NCBI GenBank assembly: GCA_900660155.1
Contig: CABFPE010000041.1
Location: 2,048,771 to 2,112,770, forward strand
From: Hofstenia miamia
Taxonomy: Eukaryota > Xenacoelomorpha > Acoela > Hofsteniidae
DNA: 64,000 bases
Direction of reading: 5' to 3'
Below, one piece after another: positions 1 to 9,794 of this stretch. How positions within the stretch are numbered: the first letter of the stretch is position 1; every line of letters starts with the position of its first letter. The notes beneath the pieces are model-generated. The model was not told where the DNA came from and did not search any database. It worked only from the letters and a program-made list of their open reading frames with translations. Position numbers and translations under genes: made by a program.

Positions 1-118
1 AATTTATAATTGCCCAACTTAGGTGCGCACCTTGCAACGAATAACGTCGGTTTAAAAATCTACAGAAGAAAACGACTTTTTTATTTCATTTTTTTCTAAA
101 TTACCACAGCGATAAAAA

Positions 119-799
119 AACTGTTGGTTAATTATTGATGAAATTTATATTAAGCCGTCATTGGTGTACAGAGGAGGCAGCATCTTTGGTCAAGCTTTGG
201 ACGATGTTAACAAATTAGCTCACACAATACTCGCAATAATGGTCAACCCTTTCTTTTCCAATTCATGTCAAAATTTCATTTTATCATCTTTTTCAACAAG
301 ATGATCTTGAAGGTCAGTTTGGCCATTTTCGACAATCTTTGGGTGGCAAGATTACATTACAAACGCAGATGTAATGTTTATTCATAACATAGATAGAGCA
401 AAACTGCTTTTGGAGTTAGGGGAGCATTTTAGTTGGTCTGACAGTGTTCATTCTTGCCATTTATGTACTCTTCAATTTCTTGAAGATGATGTTAATATAT
501 TAGATAATTTAATGAACTACGTCAGTGAAATTAGCTCAGATGAAAAGAGGTGTCTCTATTACATTTGTGGATATGTTGGTTCAACAGAAATACTGCTTTT
601 TTCTCATGAACATCCGTCTGAACCCGATGCCTTTTTTACTAATTTAAACCGAGGAGGATTGCACCATCCATCACATGATTTTGTGGAATACGTGTTTTGC
701 TGCTACTCTTACTTTACCAAATCTAAAACGAAATATTGCCAAAATCGTTTATATAATTTTCTTCAAGAAATTGGTCTACACCAAAATCTGTACTTATGA
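119..799 (+). pseudogene. P-element/THAP9-like transposase relic
   Basis: This is the remains of a cut-and-paste transposase of the P-element/THAP9 type. The first open stretch (about 119-305) reads L-I-I-D-E-I-Y-I-K followed by RGG and FG; this matches the catalytic strand of the P-type RNase H-like domain, with the likely catalytic Asp codon at 137-139. A second piece in another frame (about 294-370) reads DDLEGQFGHFRQSLGG, the FG-x-x-RQ-x-x-GG block seen near the end of these proteins. A third piece (374-799, 141 codons) contains CLYYICGYVG and NRGGLHHPS, the typical C-terminal signature. Most of the several-hundred-residue middle is missing and the pieces change frame, so the copy is dead. 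No THAP zinc finger or terminal repeat was found; the 5' part may lie outside the window. The family call rests on motif memory. Confidence 0.6.
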
Positions 800-1263
800 A
801 GTTGATTAATATTTTTCTTAAAGGACTATCGGTTTTGAATAAGGCACAGCAAAGTAATGCTAGAAAGTTAACCAATAATTAATTTAAATTTTGTAAAATG
901 AATATAATCTTTAATGCTTTTTAATCAAGGCGTAATTTACCGGTTATCTTACATGTAACATTTGATTTTTATTTATAAAATAATGATGTCGCATTACAAT
1001 ACTGATGTAGCTATTAGATATATATAGTGATTTTGTAATTTTAAAAACATCTAAATGCTATAAATTTCAGTGTATGAAAAATATCATTCTGGCATGAAAA
1101 TAAAAAATATTGAGCCAGCCCTCAAGTTTTAAGTGAGATTTTCGGTGGCATGTCCTGTTATAATGTACTCCTTGTTGGCATTTTAGAGTACAGTTGTGCA
1201 AAATTATCTGATATTTGTTAATATGCATTTAACTACAATTTCAAATAATTACACGAAGTCGTA
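800..1263. other. Intergenic, AT-rich
   Basis: Nothing is recognised here beyond AT-rich sequence that would include the 3' UTR of the minus-strand gene beginning at 1264. Confidence 0.5.
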
Positions 1264-1464
1264 TTAAAATCGTCGGTTAATTGATTTTGCATATTTTCGA
1301 ATACAGGATTGGAGATTTTCAAATTCTTTAGCGCAGACGTCTTTGGTGATAGAATTTATGTTGGTTGAAACGCATTTCCCATATGAGAATGCCTCCGGCG
1401 AACACTTGCTAAGGGCGAGCGAATACTGGGACAGTTTGAGGTTGCGAGATAGTGAGGTTGGCAT
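1264..1464 (-). CDS. NDUFAF8: NDUFAF8-like complex I assembly factor, twin CX9C protein
   Basis: The 66-residue protein has a perfect twin CX9C arrangement: C-SPEAFSYGK-C and C-AKEFENLQS-C, nine residues between each pair. The wording around the cysteines (AxxYGKCV, then K-D-x-C-A-K-E-F-E-x-L-x-S-C) closely follows human NDUFAF8 (AAYGRCV, KDFCAREFEALRSC), a 74-residue intermembrane-space protein that works with NDUFAF5 in complex I assembly. Proteins of this class are imported and oxidised by the MIA40 pathway. The start is taken at the ATG at 1464; an in-frame GTG lies seven codons upstream but would be unusual. A good splice acceptor (TATATTTTAG) lies just upstream near 1490, so a 5' non-coding exon may exist. 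The gene is on the same strand as the other small genes up to 9.8 kb. Confidence 0.82.
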   Translation of the reverse strand: MPTSLSRNLKLSQYSLALSKCSPEAFSYGKCVSTNINSITKDVCAKEFENLQSCIRKYAKSINRRF

Positions 1465-1489
1465 ATGAGAATTACATCTTTTCACTAAA

Positions 1490-2846
1490 ATATAACAACA
1501 GTATGAACAAATATATAAAAATTGTAATGGATAATGTAAATTTACAACTAAACGAACAATCCACAGAAATACCTTAAAATAATAGTAAGCTTGGGAGTAT
1601 CTATAAACCCTGCTTAGATAGGCTACATTTGAAATATTTTTGGAATTACTAATTACAAAGTAAAAAATAAAAATAAAGCATTTTTAAACATTTTAATTTA
1701 AAATTCATTTTATCCTCGGGCATTGCGATTTCAAATTTTCAATGGGGCTGGGTGATCCATCTACATAAAAAGAAACAATTAAGCCGGGATTTTTTCACTT
1801 TTAAAACCAAGAGCACCTCCTCATAAAATCTATCTTCTTTTTATCACCAAGCAGCGAAACTTGGATGAACTATAAGACTACATTTGAGTGAATACTAAGA
1901 AACATAAAATTTGATATTTTGATACTGTGGCGTCGTAATGACTGAGGAAGCACCTCCACCCTGTTGAAATAGTGTTAAAGTTAGTTGTTACTGTCAGCGC
2001 TTTTGATTTCTTCATTACCTCAACATTAGGAATGGTGAGAATATAAAAATTTTTAAAATAATTGAAATATTTAATGAAAAACCGTAATTTTTTTCAAGAA
2101 CTTCACATACAGCACTATACTTTAGCACAAATTTCCAACATTACGTTCGAGGACTTTCACCAACAGTTATTTCCAAATTTCATGATAGGCTTGGAGTAAA
2201 TCTGTTAAAATGTAATACACAATGATTCTATAAATTCAAATAACATGCAGTTAATGCTAAAATTTCAAAATAGTTTTAAAGATAAATCAACCAACTTCAG
2301 CAGTGATATATACAAAAAAACAAAATAAGTTAAAATCTTTTAATTAACTAGTTGGGCAACAACTGCTTTTAAAAGATCAGGCAAACAAAACGAAGATGTC
2401 ACACATCCATTAAGCAAACATCATTTATTAATTTCTAGCTCCTTAAAAGCATTTTAAGAAAGTTAGAGAATGAAACACATGTCAAGTGATAAGCAAACAA
2501 GTTTTCAAAGAGAATATTTATAACTGTCATACAGACTAAATATATACTTTTCATTAGCCACTTGGATACTGAAAAATTTTAATGGGCAGCCAGATATTTT
2601 TTATATTTTCACTAAATAATTCTAAAAATTTCAATTCACAATCAAGAAAATTAGTAACTCTTTATGATATAGTAACTCATTTTGTTATACTAAAAATTGG
2701 TTATGTTGATTTGGAGGTTTTGTTTCCTTAGCATGACTTGTCAAAATAAAACAATTCTCGAAAGAAAGGTAGATTTTGCTTTGGAAGTTTGTTGTTGTTT
2801 AGGGAAATTATATTCTTTAGAATTTCTTTTTAATGTTTTATCTATN
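1490..2846. other. Intergenic, AT-rich
   Basis: No gene is recognised. The stretch presumably contains the promoter of the NDUFAF8-like gene, which reads leftward. A single N at 2846 borders the adjacent AT tract and probably marks an assembly join. Confidence 0.4.

Positions 2847-2878
<32 letters not shown>
2847..2878. repeat. (AT)n microsatellite
   Basis: About 32 bp of uninterrupted AT dinucleotides, with one N immediately before it. Confidence 0.95.
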
Positions 2879-2881
<3 letters not shown>

Positions 2882-4981
2882 ATTGTAAAATTTGTTTGTA
2901 AATCAAATGACTGAAAAAATACTATTTAAACTATTATCTATATGTGATAAACTGCTTAACAGAATATTTCTTGGAATAGTATACTTACAGCTTCTCAGTC
3001 GTAGATCAAACGAAGCAATAAAGTTTTTCTTTCAAATTAGTCAGAATTTAAATGCAACTTCAACATGAAACCCCGAAAAGCTCGTCTGCTAATTTCTGTT
3101 TGGACGAGGGCTCACATTGGTTTTCGAGAAATTTGTTGCAGCAAGAGCGGAACCGGCGTAACTAACACTCAAAACAACTGCCTTATTTTTAAAAAAATTT
3201 AATTCATTTTTCTGCTTCAATTAATGAATTTTAAGATTTTCAGCAAGTACTTGTATTCTTCAAATCAGTTATGTTTTTAAGTAGTTTGAATCGGTTCGGC
3301 TTAGAAATGTAAAACGGCTCAACTTTCTTTCTTGTTCAAATTCCAAAAATATTCACAAAAAATAAACACTAATACCACAAAACAGGAATAGAGGCATTCG
3401 TCAAATAATTAGAGGAAAGTAAAAAAATTTTCTAGTTTTCAGAATACAAAAAATAATATTTAAACATTTGATGGATTTTTGCGCATAACTTTTTTTGCAG
3501 AACTTCCGCTGCCTCAATGTTTGGTGACTTTTCATATTTTTTACTACTGAGTTGGAATACATTGATTTAATTACGTTTCGTGTGTGGTTTTTCTGAAAAA
3601 TGGTTTTGTCAGGGGCCGCTGTGACAGTATTTCATGTAATGATTTTGACGCCTGTCTGTGATCGTATTGGACTTTGAAAATCGTTTCTATTGTTCTAATT
3701 TGCATTGCCCTTTACATTTCGTGAGCATCTGAATTTAATTTTATAATTTATATGTATATTTTCTATCAATACCAATTTTTTAAAACAGAACAATAAAAAC
3801 AATGGAATACAATAGAAAACAATAGAAAATAAAAAACAAATTTTTCACTTTTTACCAGTGCTGCTCAGTTCAATGAGATACTTAGAAACTTTTTCTTCCT
3901 CTTTGAATTATTTGTTGAATTCAAATACATAATAGTTTATTTTAAGTGGATGCATCGGAGTTTATACGAAAACCTGAGAATCTAATTATAGGAGTCTCAT
4001 TCCGTCACGCTGTACACAATGGTTCATCTACAGAATTTTACATTGGGTGCCTTTGCAATATGTGTGACAGTCAATAACAATCCAGAAATGTTCCGAGGTC
4101 TAAATAATGCGACAATAATGCTAAGTCTGAGAGATAATTGCATGCAATTATCTGATCCCGTAACACTTCTTTTGCAGAGTTGAAACTATTAGTAAAACTA
4201 TCATTGATGTCAGAAAGATAATCCTAGACAATTGTCGATGAGCAAAATATATCTGACAATAATTGCTTGTAATTGCTCATGTAAGAACTGAACTTTTCAT
4301 GCAATTTAGTGTTCATCTGTAACTGTTGTTATTGTCTCAAAATATTTACAAAAACTTCATGCCCACTTTTACAGAAACCTAACAATCGCTATTGTTTAAA
4401 TCGACTGTTGTATTATACTTGTACTCTACCTTGACCTCTCTGAGCAAAAATTATATCTTTCCTACTTCAGAAACAAAAAAACTCACTTTTGAGTGCATCG
4501 AAAATTTCAAAAAAACACGATTTTTGAAGTTTCCATCATGAAAAACCACCTGTTGTGGCCACCTGCTAGTACCTACGGATTATTTTTCCCTTCAAATCAA
4601 CTCCAAATGAGCAAGAATACTTCTTGACCAAGTTTCATTTAAATTGGATTAGTAGAACCGGAGTTATGAAGGGTGGCGGAATCCGCCCCGGTATTACACC
4701 AGCCAAAAACATCGGGTATATATAAGGTAAAATGAATTATACTATAATACTCTTTTAAGCTGTTTTGTATAATAAACATCATCCCATAGAAGAAAACAAC
4801 TAAAACACACAGCTTCCTTTCTATTGTGATGCAAAAATAGTTTCACTAGAGAACACTTTGCAAATTGAATGCAGTATTTTTAAAAATAATTGATCAATAA
4901 AAATGCATCTTTGTGCTTATAAAATTTAAAACCTCAAACAATTACATGTTGAGATTTTTACTGGTATATGCAGGCATGCAC
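2879..4981. other. Intergenic, no gene recognised
   Basis: Mostly AT-rich. Two GC-richer patches stand out, at about 3070-3175 and about 4540-4720. The second contains the self-complementary core GGCGGAATCCGCC near 4674 and looks like repeat-derived sequence. No open frame or known repeat could be assigned. Confidence 0.4.
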
Positions 4982-4983
4982 TA

Positions 4984-6385
4984 CAGTACTGGAAATAAGT
5001 AATGAGACAGTACTGATCAAAACATTAAATTCTATCATGGTTCGTCATCACGAAACAATATCGGTGTCACCCTTTGTACATTTAATAGCGTGTTGACACA
5101 TTTTAATATGATTGACAGTTTGGCTCATTCACACCACTTAATCAAGCATGCTATCACTTTGATTTTTATTACACCACGCAAAGCCTGGAAATAAGTAATG
5201 AGAAATCTATAGTTTCTATTGGCCTAATTCTACGTCCACGAAAAGTCACCGAGAAGGACTCTCGGAGGTTGGTCAGAATTTCAAAGGCTAACCCAACCAA
5301 AGCTTACCTCCAAACAGCTTCATTGCCAGCGGGCAACGCAGAATCGAGTGACAACCCGCACAGTCCGTAACATCCTCAACAGATACGCCTTGCGTGGTTA
5401 CATAGCTGCCCAGAAACCCATGTTGTCAAATAGACAAAGACTTGCTCGACTGAATTGGTGTCGAAGAGGACAGTTCAATTTGCTGAACGACTGGCAAAGC
5501 GTTATATTTTCTGACGAATGCAAGATATAGTTGCATAGGCAACGCAGACAGTTTGTGAGGCGTACCTCTGGGGCATGCAATCGCGAATCCCCCAGATATA
5601 CTTCAAAAACTATCAAATTTGGAGGTGGTTCCATCATGGTATGGGGTGTTGTCTGGAGTTCTGGTGAGACGAAGTTGGTCAAAGTTGATGGCAACCTCAA
5701 CAGCAGACAGTACGTTGCAATTCTCGACCGCTACCTTCTCCCTGTGATGAAAGACAGTGAAATATTTCAACATGATGGTGCCCGGCCCACCGGGCGAATC
5801 TCACTAAGGTTTTTCTGGAGAAGAACCAAATTCCAATCATTCACGACTGGCCCGCGCAGTCCCCGGATCTAAATATAATAGAGCATGTTTGGGCAGAGTT
5901 GAAGAATCGTGTGGCCGCAAGATGACCATTAAGTCTGGATGAGCTTTGGGTGGTTACCCAAAAAGAATTTCAAAGAATACCCGTCGAATTCATCATAAAA
6001 CTGTACAGCAGTATGTCTTCCCGGGTTTCTGGAGTCATCCGCGCCAAGGCCTACCCTACACGTTATTAATCTTTTTAAGCTGTTTGTTTACCTTATTATG
6101 TGCCTTTACATTTTGATTTTGTAAACTTTTTCAGCTAAATATATATTTTCAAGCAAATATAGTGGCTGTCTTAGTTCATTTTTCCAGCTTTCTGTATTAT
6201 AAAAAAACTAAAATTGCAAAATAATTATGTCTACCTTTTTTTACAATAAAATTTATTCACATTACCGGTAATACTGTTTTGTTACTGATTCCTTTATTAA
6301 AGCTAAGGGTATGTAATGCTATTTCTGTGAAACCTAGACATTTTTGTAAATTGAGCAACTGTCTCAATTCTTTTTTCCAGTACTG
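4984..6385 (+). mobile_element. Tc1-type DNA transposon with IR/DR ends
   Basis: The element is 1.40 kb and flanked by TA at 4982-4983 and 6386-6387, the duplicated target of Tc1/mariner elements. The left end starts CAGTACTGGAAATAAG and the right end is its inverted copy; about 26 of 29 outer bases match. A second copy of the repeat core sits inside each end (left about 5186-5207, right about 6166-6187). This gives the IR/DR layout with two transposase-binding sites per end seen in Sleeping Beauty-like Tc1 elements. The interior holds a degenerate transposase. Ends this well preserved, with an exact TA duplication, suggest a fairly recent insertion or a copy still mobilisable in trans. Confidence 0.88.
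5231..6069 (+). pseudogene. Tc1 transposase, broken
   Basis: Translation in pieces gives a Tc1 transposase. It starts with a GRPRK-type basic linker and N-terminal helix-turn-helix remnants (about 5231-5345), then TTRTVRNILNRYALRGY, FSDE (first catalytic Asp), KFGGGSIMVWG, FQHDGARP (second Asp), HDWPAQSPDLN and IEHVWAELKNRV (third acidic residue, Glu). This is the DDE order of the family. Breaks seen: a frame change near 5340, a stop codon at 5528-5530, a frame change between about 5785 and 5815 just after FQHDGARP, and a stop after VAAR near 5923. The last readable codons end with TAA at 6067-6069. The usual length is about 340 residues, and nearly all of it is represented here. Confidence 0.85.
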
Positions 6386-6578
6386 TATATGGCTAAATAT
6401 ATTCATCCGACCATTTCGTGCAACCAAAACTTATTTTACATCTGCACCGATTATTTCAAAACTGTTACTTGCAAACCAATACTAAAAACCAAATTGTCAA
6501 TATTTTGCTAATACAATTTGTTACAACCAAACAATATTACAAATTAAGAGTAGAAAAAATAAATGATTTATTTAAAAA
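6386..6578. other. Short intergenic gap
   Basis: Lies between the Tc1 element and the 82-residue gene. It includes the likely polyadenylation region of the minus-strand gene (reverse complement of TTTATT motifs near 6560-6570). Nothing else is seen. Confidence 0.4.
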
Positions 6579-6827
6579 TTAGTTACTATTTGGCAAAACT
6601 TTATACAAATGGGAATTAAACTTTTTGTCTTTTTTGAGCTCTTCATACTCGTGCGGACGAATTGGCCAGGGAATAGAATATGCATACTCATCTAGGATTA
6701 GTTGTTTTTTGTCCCTTCGCATATAATGGATGGAGAATGGTATGGTTAGGAGAACGCATCCAACACCAACAAACGTTCCTGTTGGATGATTTCCAAGGTA
6801 ATATTGAAATCTAGACAATAGCCTCAT
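6579..6827 (-). CDS. 82-residue single-pass membrane protein, possibly complex I NDUFA3-like
   Basis: The protein starts at a true ATG (6827). A short basic N-terminus (MRLLSRFQYYLG) is followed by one hydrophobic helix at about residues 17-34 (TFVGVGCVLLTIPFSIHY), then RRDKK and a charged tail containing the patch YSIPWPIRP. The layout of short leader, single helix, basic stop-transfer and a P-x-P-[VI]-R patch resembles NDUFA3, an 84-residue accessory subunit of complex I whose human form carries YPVPVRD at the same place. Overall similarity is weak. Other small inner-membrane respiratory or assembly proteins are possible. It lies on the same strand as its neighbours NDUFAF8-like and THUMPD1-like. 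Being a real gene is more certain than the family. Confidence 0.5.
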   Translation of the reverse strand: MRLLSRFQYYLGNHPTGTFVGVGCVLLTIPFSIHYMRRDKKQLILDEYAYSIPWPIRPHEYEELKKDKKFNSHLYKVLPNSN

Positions 6828-7161
6828 CTAAAACAAGTTCTTTGCATAAATTATTTAGAAAACAACCACACAATACAAATTCAAAAAAATTAAGCGCATA
6901 GCGATGTCGATAAATTATATAACTGGCTATAAATGAGTATTTAAAAATAAACGTTCCCTTACAAATGCAACCATGATACAAAATATAAAAATGAGTTCAA
7001 GCATAACAATACTTAGGAGAAAAACAAATGAAGATTTTTCGAAAAGATTAGTTTTCTGAAGAAAGATTTAGTATGTAACCAATGCGTATTTGAATGAATA
7101 AGAACATATTTATTGAAGTTTAACTGATCATTGTAAAACAACAAAATGTAACTCTATAATA
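6828..7161. other. Intergenic spacer
   Basis: AT-rich, about 330 bp, between two genes that both read leftward. It should contain the promoter of the 82-residue gene and the 3' UTR of the THUMPD1-like gene; AATAAA-type signals in minus orientation (TTTATT near 7110) fit the latter. Confidence 0.4.
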
Positions 7162-7899
7162 CTACTTAATTAATGTACAATACTTCAGACGTTCATGTGT
7201 ATGGTAACAAGAAAACAGCGCATACTGTTTGATTAAGAAAACAATCATCACTACATCAGGTGATGAGTAGCATGGTTCAGTAAGTGGAAACTCGTCAAAC
7301 AAATATGTTTTTAGAGGTAACAAGAAGTCATCAATATTTAATGATTTATTTCCACACTTATCTATGAATTCAACTGACCATGTAAATTTTGAAGAACGAT
7401 CAAAGCATTCAGATAGGCTTCGTTTGCTCTTTAGAAGAAACCCATTTACATCAGCTGCAATGGACGCATGTAGTATTGGATACATTTTCTGCAATTTTGT
7501 CACAGTAGTCTTAAATTCTCTATTTGAGGATGCATCAACAAATATTTTATCAAATACCTCAATGGGACTACTTAAGGACGTTTTCACAAATAAGTAAGCA
7601 TCAATTAACGGTAGTTCCATAAATGTTTTAGCTTTGTCTTGATTAAACGACGATTTTTCTTTTTCGAATGCACATTCCATATCACTATCTGACGATACAG
7701 CTTCTTCACCAACATTGTGCTCTGAATAACGATTTAATAACCTATAAGCCTCTTCTAAAACAGGGCGCTTTTTCCGACCACAGGAATTCCATGTGAATAA
7801 AAATCCATGAAAGTCATTAGTAATGTTTTGAAAGGACGGTTTTGACTTTTTCATGTAGCATAATTTCTTTCTTTTTCTAATTTTATGGCTTGGGTTCAT
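7162..7899 (-). CDS. THUMPD1: THUMPD1/Tan1-like tRNA acetylation adaptor
   Basis: A 245-residue protein read as one exon. Residues 31-60 (HGFLFTWNSCGRKKRP then EEAYRLLNRY) match the N-terminal block of THUMPD1/Tan1, in which GFLxTCN is followed by EAxxLLNxY. A THUMP domain follows at about 130-235, with MYPILHASIAAD (human RMLPISGTCKA), FTWSVEFIDK and LTEPCYSSPDVVMIVFLIKQYALFSCY. THUMPD1 binds tRNA and helps NAT10 make N4-acetylcytidine at position 12 of Ser and Leu tRNAs. The protein is shorter than human THUMPD1 (353 residues); the loss is in the acidic linker and the tail. Usual GFLxTCN reads GFLFTWN here, a Trp in place of Cys. The start is the ATG at 7899; an in-frame TTG lies just upstream. 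No introns are needed. Confidence 0.8.
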   Translation of the reverse strand: MNPSHKIRKRKKLCYMKKSKPSFQNITNDFHGFLFTWNSCGRKKRPVLEEAYRLLNRYSEHNVGEEAVSSDSDMECAFEKEKSSFNQDKAKTFMELPLIDAYLFVKTSLSSPIEVFDKIFVDASSNREFKTTVTKLQKMYPILHASIAADVNGFLLKSKRSLSECFDRSSKFTWSVEFIDKCGNKSLNIDDFLLPLKTYLFDEFPLTEPCYSSPDVVMIVFLIKQYALFSCYHTHERLKYCTLIK

Positions 7900-9176
7900 C
7901 AATGACTAAAGTAATATACATGTCTTAAGATACGCATTGTGAAAAATTGAGATTTTTATAATGCGAACTCTACACTCTATAAATATATATCTTAAGAATA
8001 TTAAGCGATCAACGTCACCGTCACCTAAGGAAGTATGTATTTCTTGCAAATTCCTGTAATTCTGTTATTACAGACATTTGTTCAATGAGTAAAATAAATT
8101 TAAAACAATTCAAAAACTAAATTTTAGTTATCCAATTCCTAGTGAAAGAAGAAATAAAGAAGAAAATACAACATGATTTGTCAACTTAACATTAGATGGA
8201 TATTAAAAGATGAATGTTGGTCTAATCAAATACAAGAGTGAAGTTCCGGATAAATATGTGGACAAGATGCGATCATTATACTTTCAAGAAATCAATTTTT
8301 TTCCAGTGAATAATATGATCTCTCCTAAGCAATGTGCGTTGTTAAATTGTATACTTTGTCATAACTCACATTTTATATACGTACTCCATATATTGATGGT
8401 TGATTTTTTCCTGTGAATTTCTTCTATATACCAAGACTGCCTGCCAGATAGCGATTTAGGATGAAGGGGACAATTGTGAAAAAGAACTTTAAAATATTCC
8501 GTTTTACTACGGCTTAAAACTCATTTTCAGGAGATGTATATTCCAAATTTTAAAAAATATAATATAATACAATATAAACTTTTCTCGCCTCTTTCTAACC
8601 GGTATCCATGTATACTCAAGACACAAAGTAATATTCAATTAAAAACAAATTTATGACAGTGTATTAAGAAAAATATTTTACAAAATTCAATTAAAAATGA
8701 TCAACGTTTGGGGACCAATGAAAAACAGCAAATAAGTGGCAATCAGTAACATTGTGCATTGTAACACGACCCCACAACTTGAGTTATTCAACTTAATTTT
8801 CGATTCGATTAAAATCTGATACATTGATAATTAAGGGAAGTGATTCAAAGGATACTCTAAAATTAGGTGCTTGTTTTCTTCCAAATACAATTATTTAACA
8901 CGCTTTGAAAATTTTCAGTGGACCACTTCTGTAAGCGGCATTTCGTCTAGACAAAATTACTAACTCATCGTTGTCAAAAGACCCATTAACGGTGATTAAA
9001 CGCACTAAATTAATCTTTCACTGGAATCACTACTGACTGATTTATCATTAATTTGTTAATGTTACATGCGCCTACGGCAACACGGCGAATATATATTTAT
9101 TGACATTTAACATAGACATGAATGAAATTAATGCAATTTTCTTAAAACCAAAATAAAGTACAAATCAAAAAAAAAT
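7900..9176. other. Intergenic, no gene recognised
   Basis: About 1.28 kb of AT-rich sequence. A plus-strand open frame at 8210-8416 was inspected; it begins MNVGLIKYK and runs across a strong acceptor-like TTTTTTTCCAG near 8307, but has no recognisable relatives and was not called. The stretch should hold the THUMPD1-like promoter. Confidence 0.4.
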
Positions 9177-9794
9177 TTATTCAATAAGTTCAAAGTCTTC
9201 TGGTTCCCTTGTGTCCTTTAATGGCTTAAGAGAATTGAATGACTCATTAATTGAGTCGTACAGTGAATTAAATCTATCCCATTCTTCAAGAGTTAGCAAG
9301 ACTTTATTTCTTGGAACTCTATCAGCTCTATCAAAAACAACAAAATACTGCGATTCGCTAAATCTTCGAATTTCGACAATCCTTCTGGAACTCAAACTAA
9401 CAACAAATGCACATTCATCAGACTCTTCAGGTTGTTCTATGGAATTCCGCAATGCATCGGTTATAGCTGACATATTTGATTCAAGTCCTTGCCACTCTTC
9501 CCGATTAAATGTTAGTCCATGTTTTGTAGGATACCACTTATTTGTGTCAAATGTATAGATAAAATATCGGAAGTGTACAAGTGGAGAATCATGAAACATT
9601 GAAGTAGAAATAAATAACTTCTCGGAATGCTTTACTCCCAAGCAAGCAGTAAGACCATTTAAATCATTGTTTAAAACTAATGAATCCTTCTGCTCTAAGT
9701 TGGACAAAAATACGCTTTTATTACAAAAAGATCGGTGAAATACTTGTACGTTCGATTTAGGTTTGATACAATTTAATGATCTGCGAAAAAACAT
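9177..9794 (-). CDS. Tandem PC4-like ssDNA-binding protein, probably mitochondrial
   Basis: A 205-residue protein in one exon. Residues 1-30 (MFFRRSLNCIKPK, then VFHRSFCNKS) are basic and free of acids, as in a mitochondrial presequence. Residues 58-117 match the PC4/SUB1 C-terminal fold: a beta run (KLFISTSMF), HFRYFIYTFDTNKWYPTKHG, then LTFNREEWQGLESNMSAITDAL, which parallels SUB1 K-G-I-S-L-N-P-E-Q-W-x-x-L and the helix after it. Residues 128-187 repeat the pattern: RRIVEIRRFSESQYFVVFD, then VLLTLEEWDRFNSLYDSI. PC4 proteins bind single-stranded DNA, usually as homodimers of one domain; a tandem pair could form the same fold in one chain. The inferred role is mitochondrial DNA or RNA handling. 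The stop codon TAA overlaps an AATAAA signal (GAATAAAT), implying a very short 3' UTR. It begins at the true ATG at 9794. Confidence 0.72.
   Translation of the reverse strand: MFFRRSLNCIKPKSNVQVFHRSFCNKSVFLSNLEQKDSLVLNNDLNGLTACLGVKHSEKLFISTSMFHDSPLVHFRYFIYTFDTNKWYPTKHGLTFNREEWQGLESNMSAITDALRNSIEQPEESDECAFVVSLSSRRIVEIRRFSESQYFVVFDRADRVPRNKVLLTLEEWDRFNSLYDSINESFNSLKPLKDTREPEDFELIE

Noticed and set aside
5398-5700. Minus-strand frame of 100 codons
   Set aside because: It is the reverse of the Tc1 transposase, which accounts for its openness.
7364-7597. Plus-strand frame of 77 codons
   Set aside because: Antisense shadow of the THUMPD1-like gene.
8210-8416. Plus-strand ATG frame of 68 codons
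   Set aside because: The frame crosses a strong acceptor-like site and has no protein features; no support for a gene.
9211-9558. Plus-strand frame of 115 codons
   Set aside because: Antisense shadow of the tandem PC4 gene.
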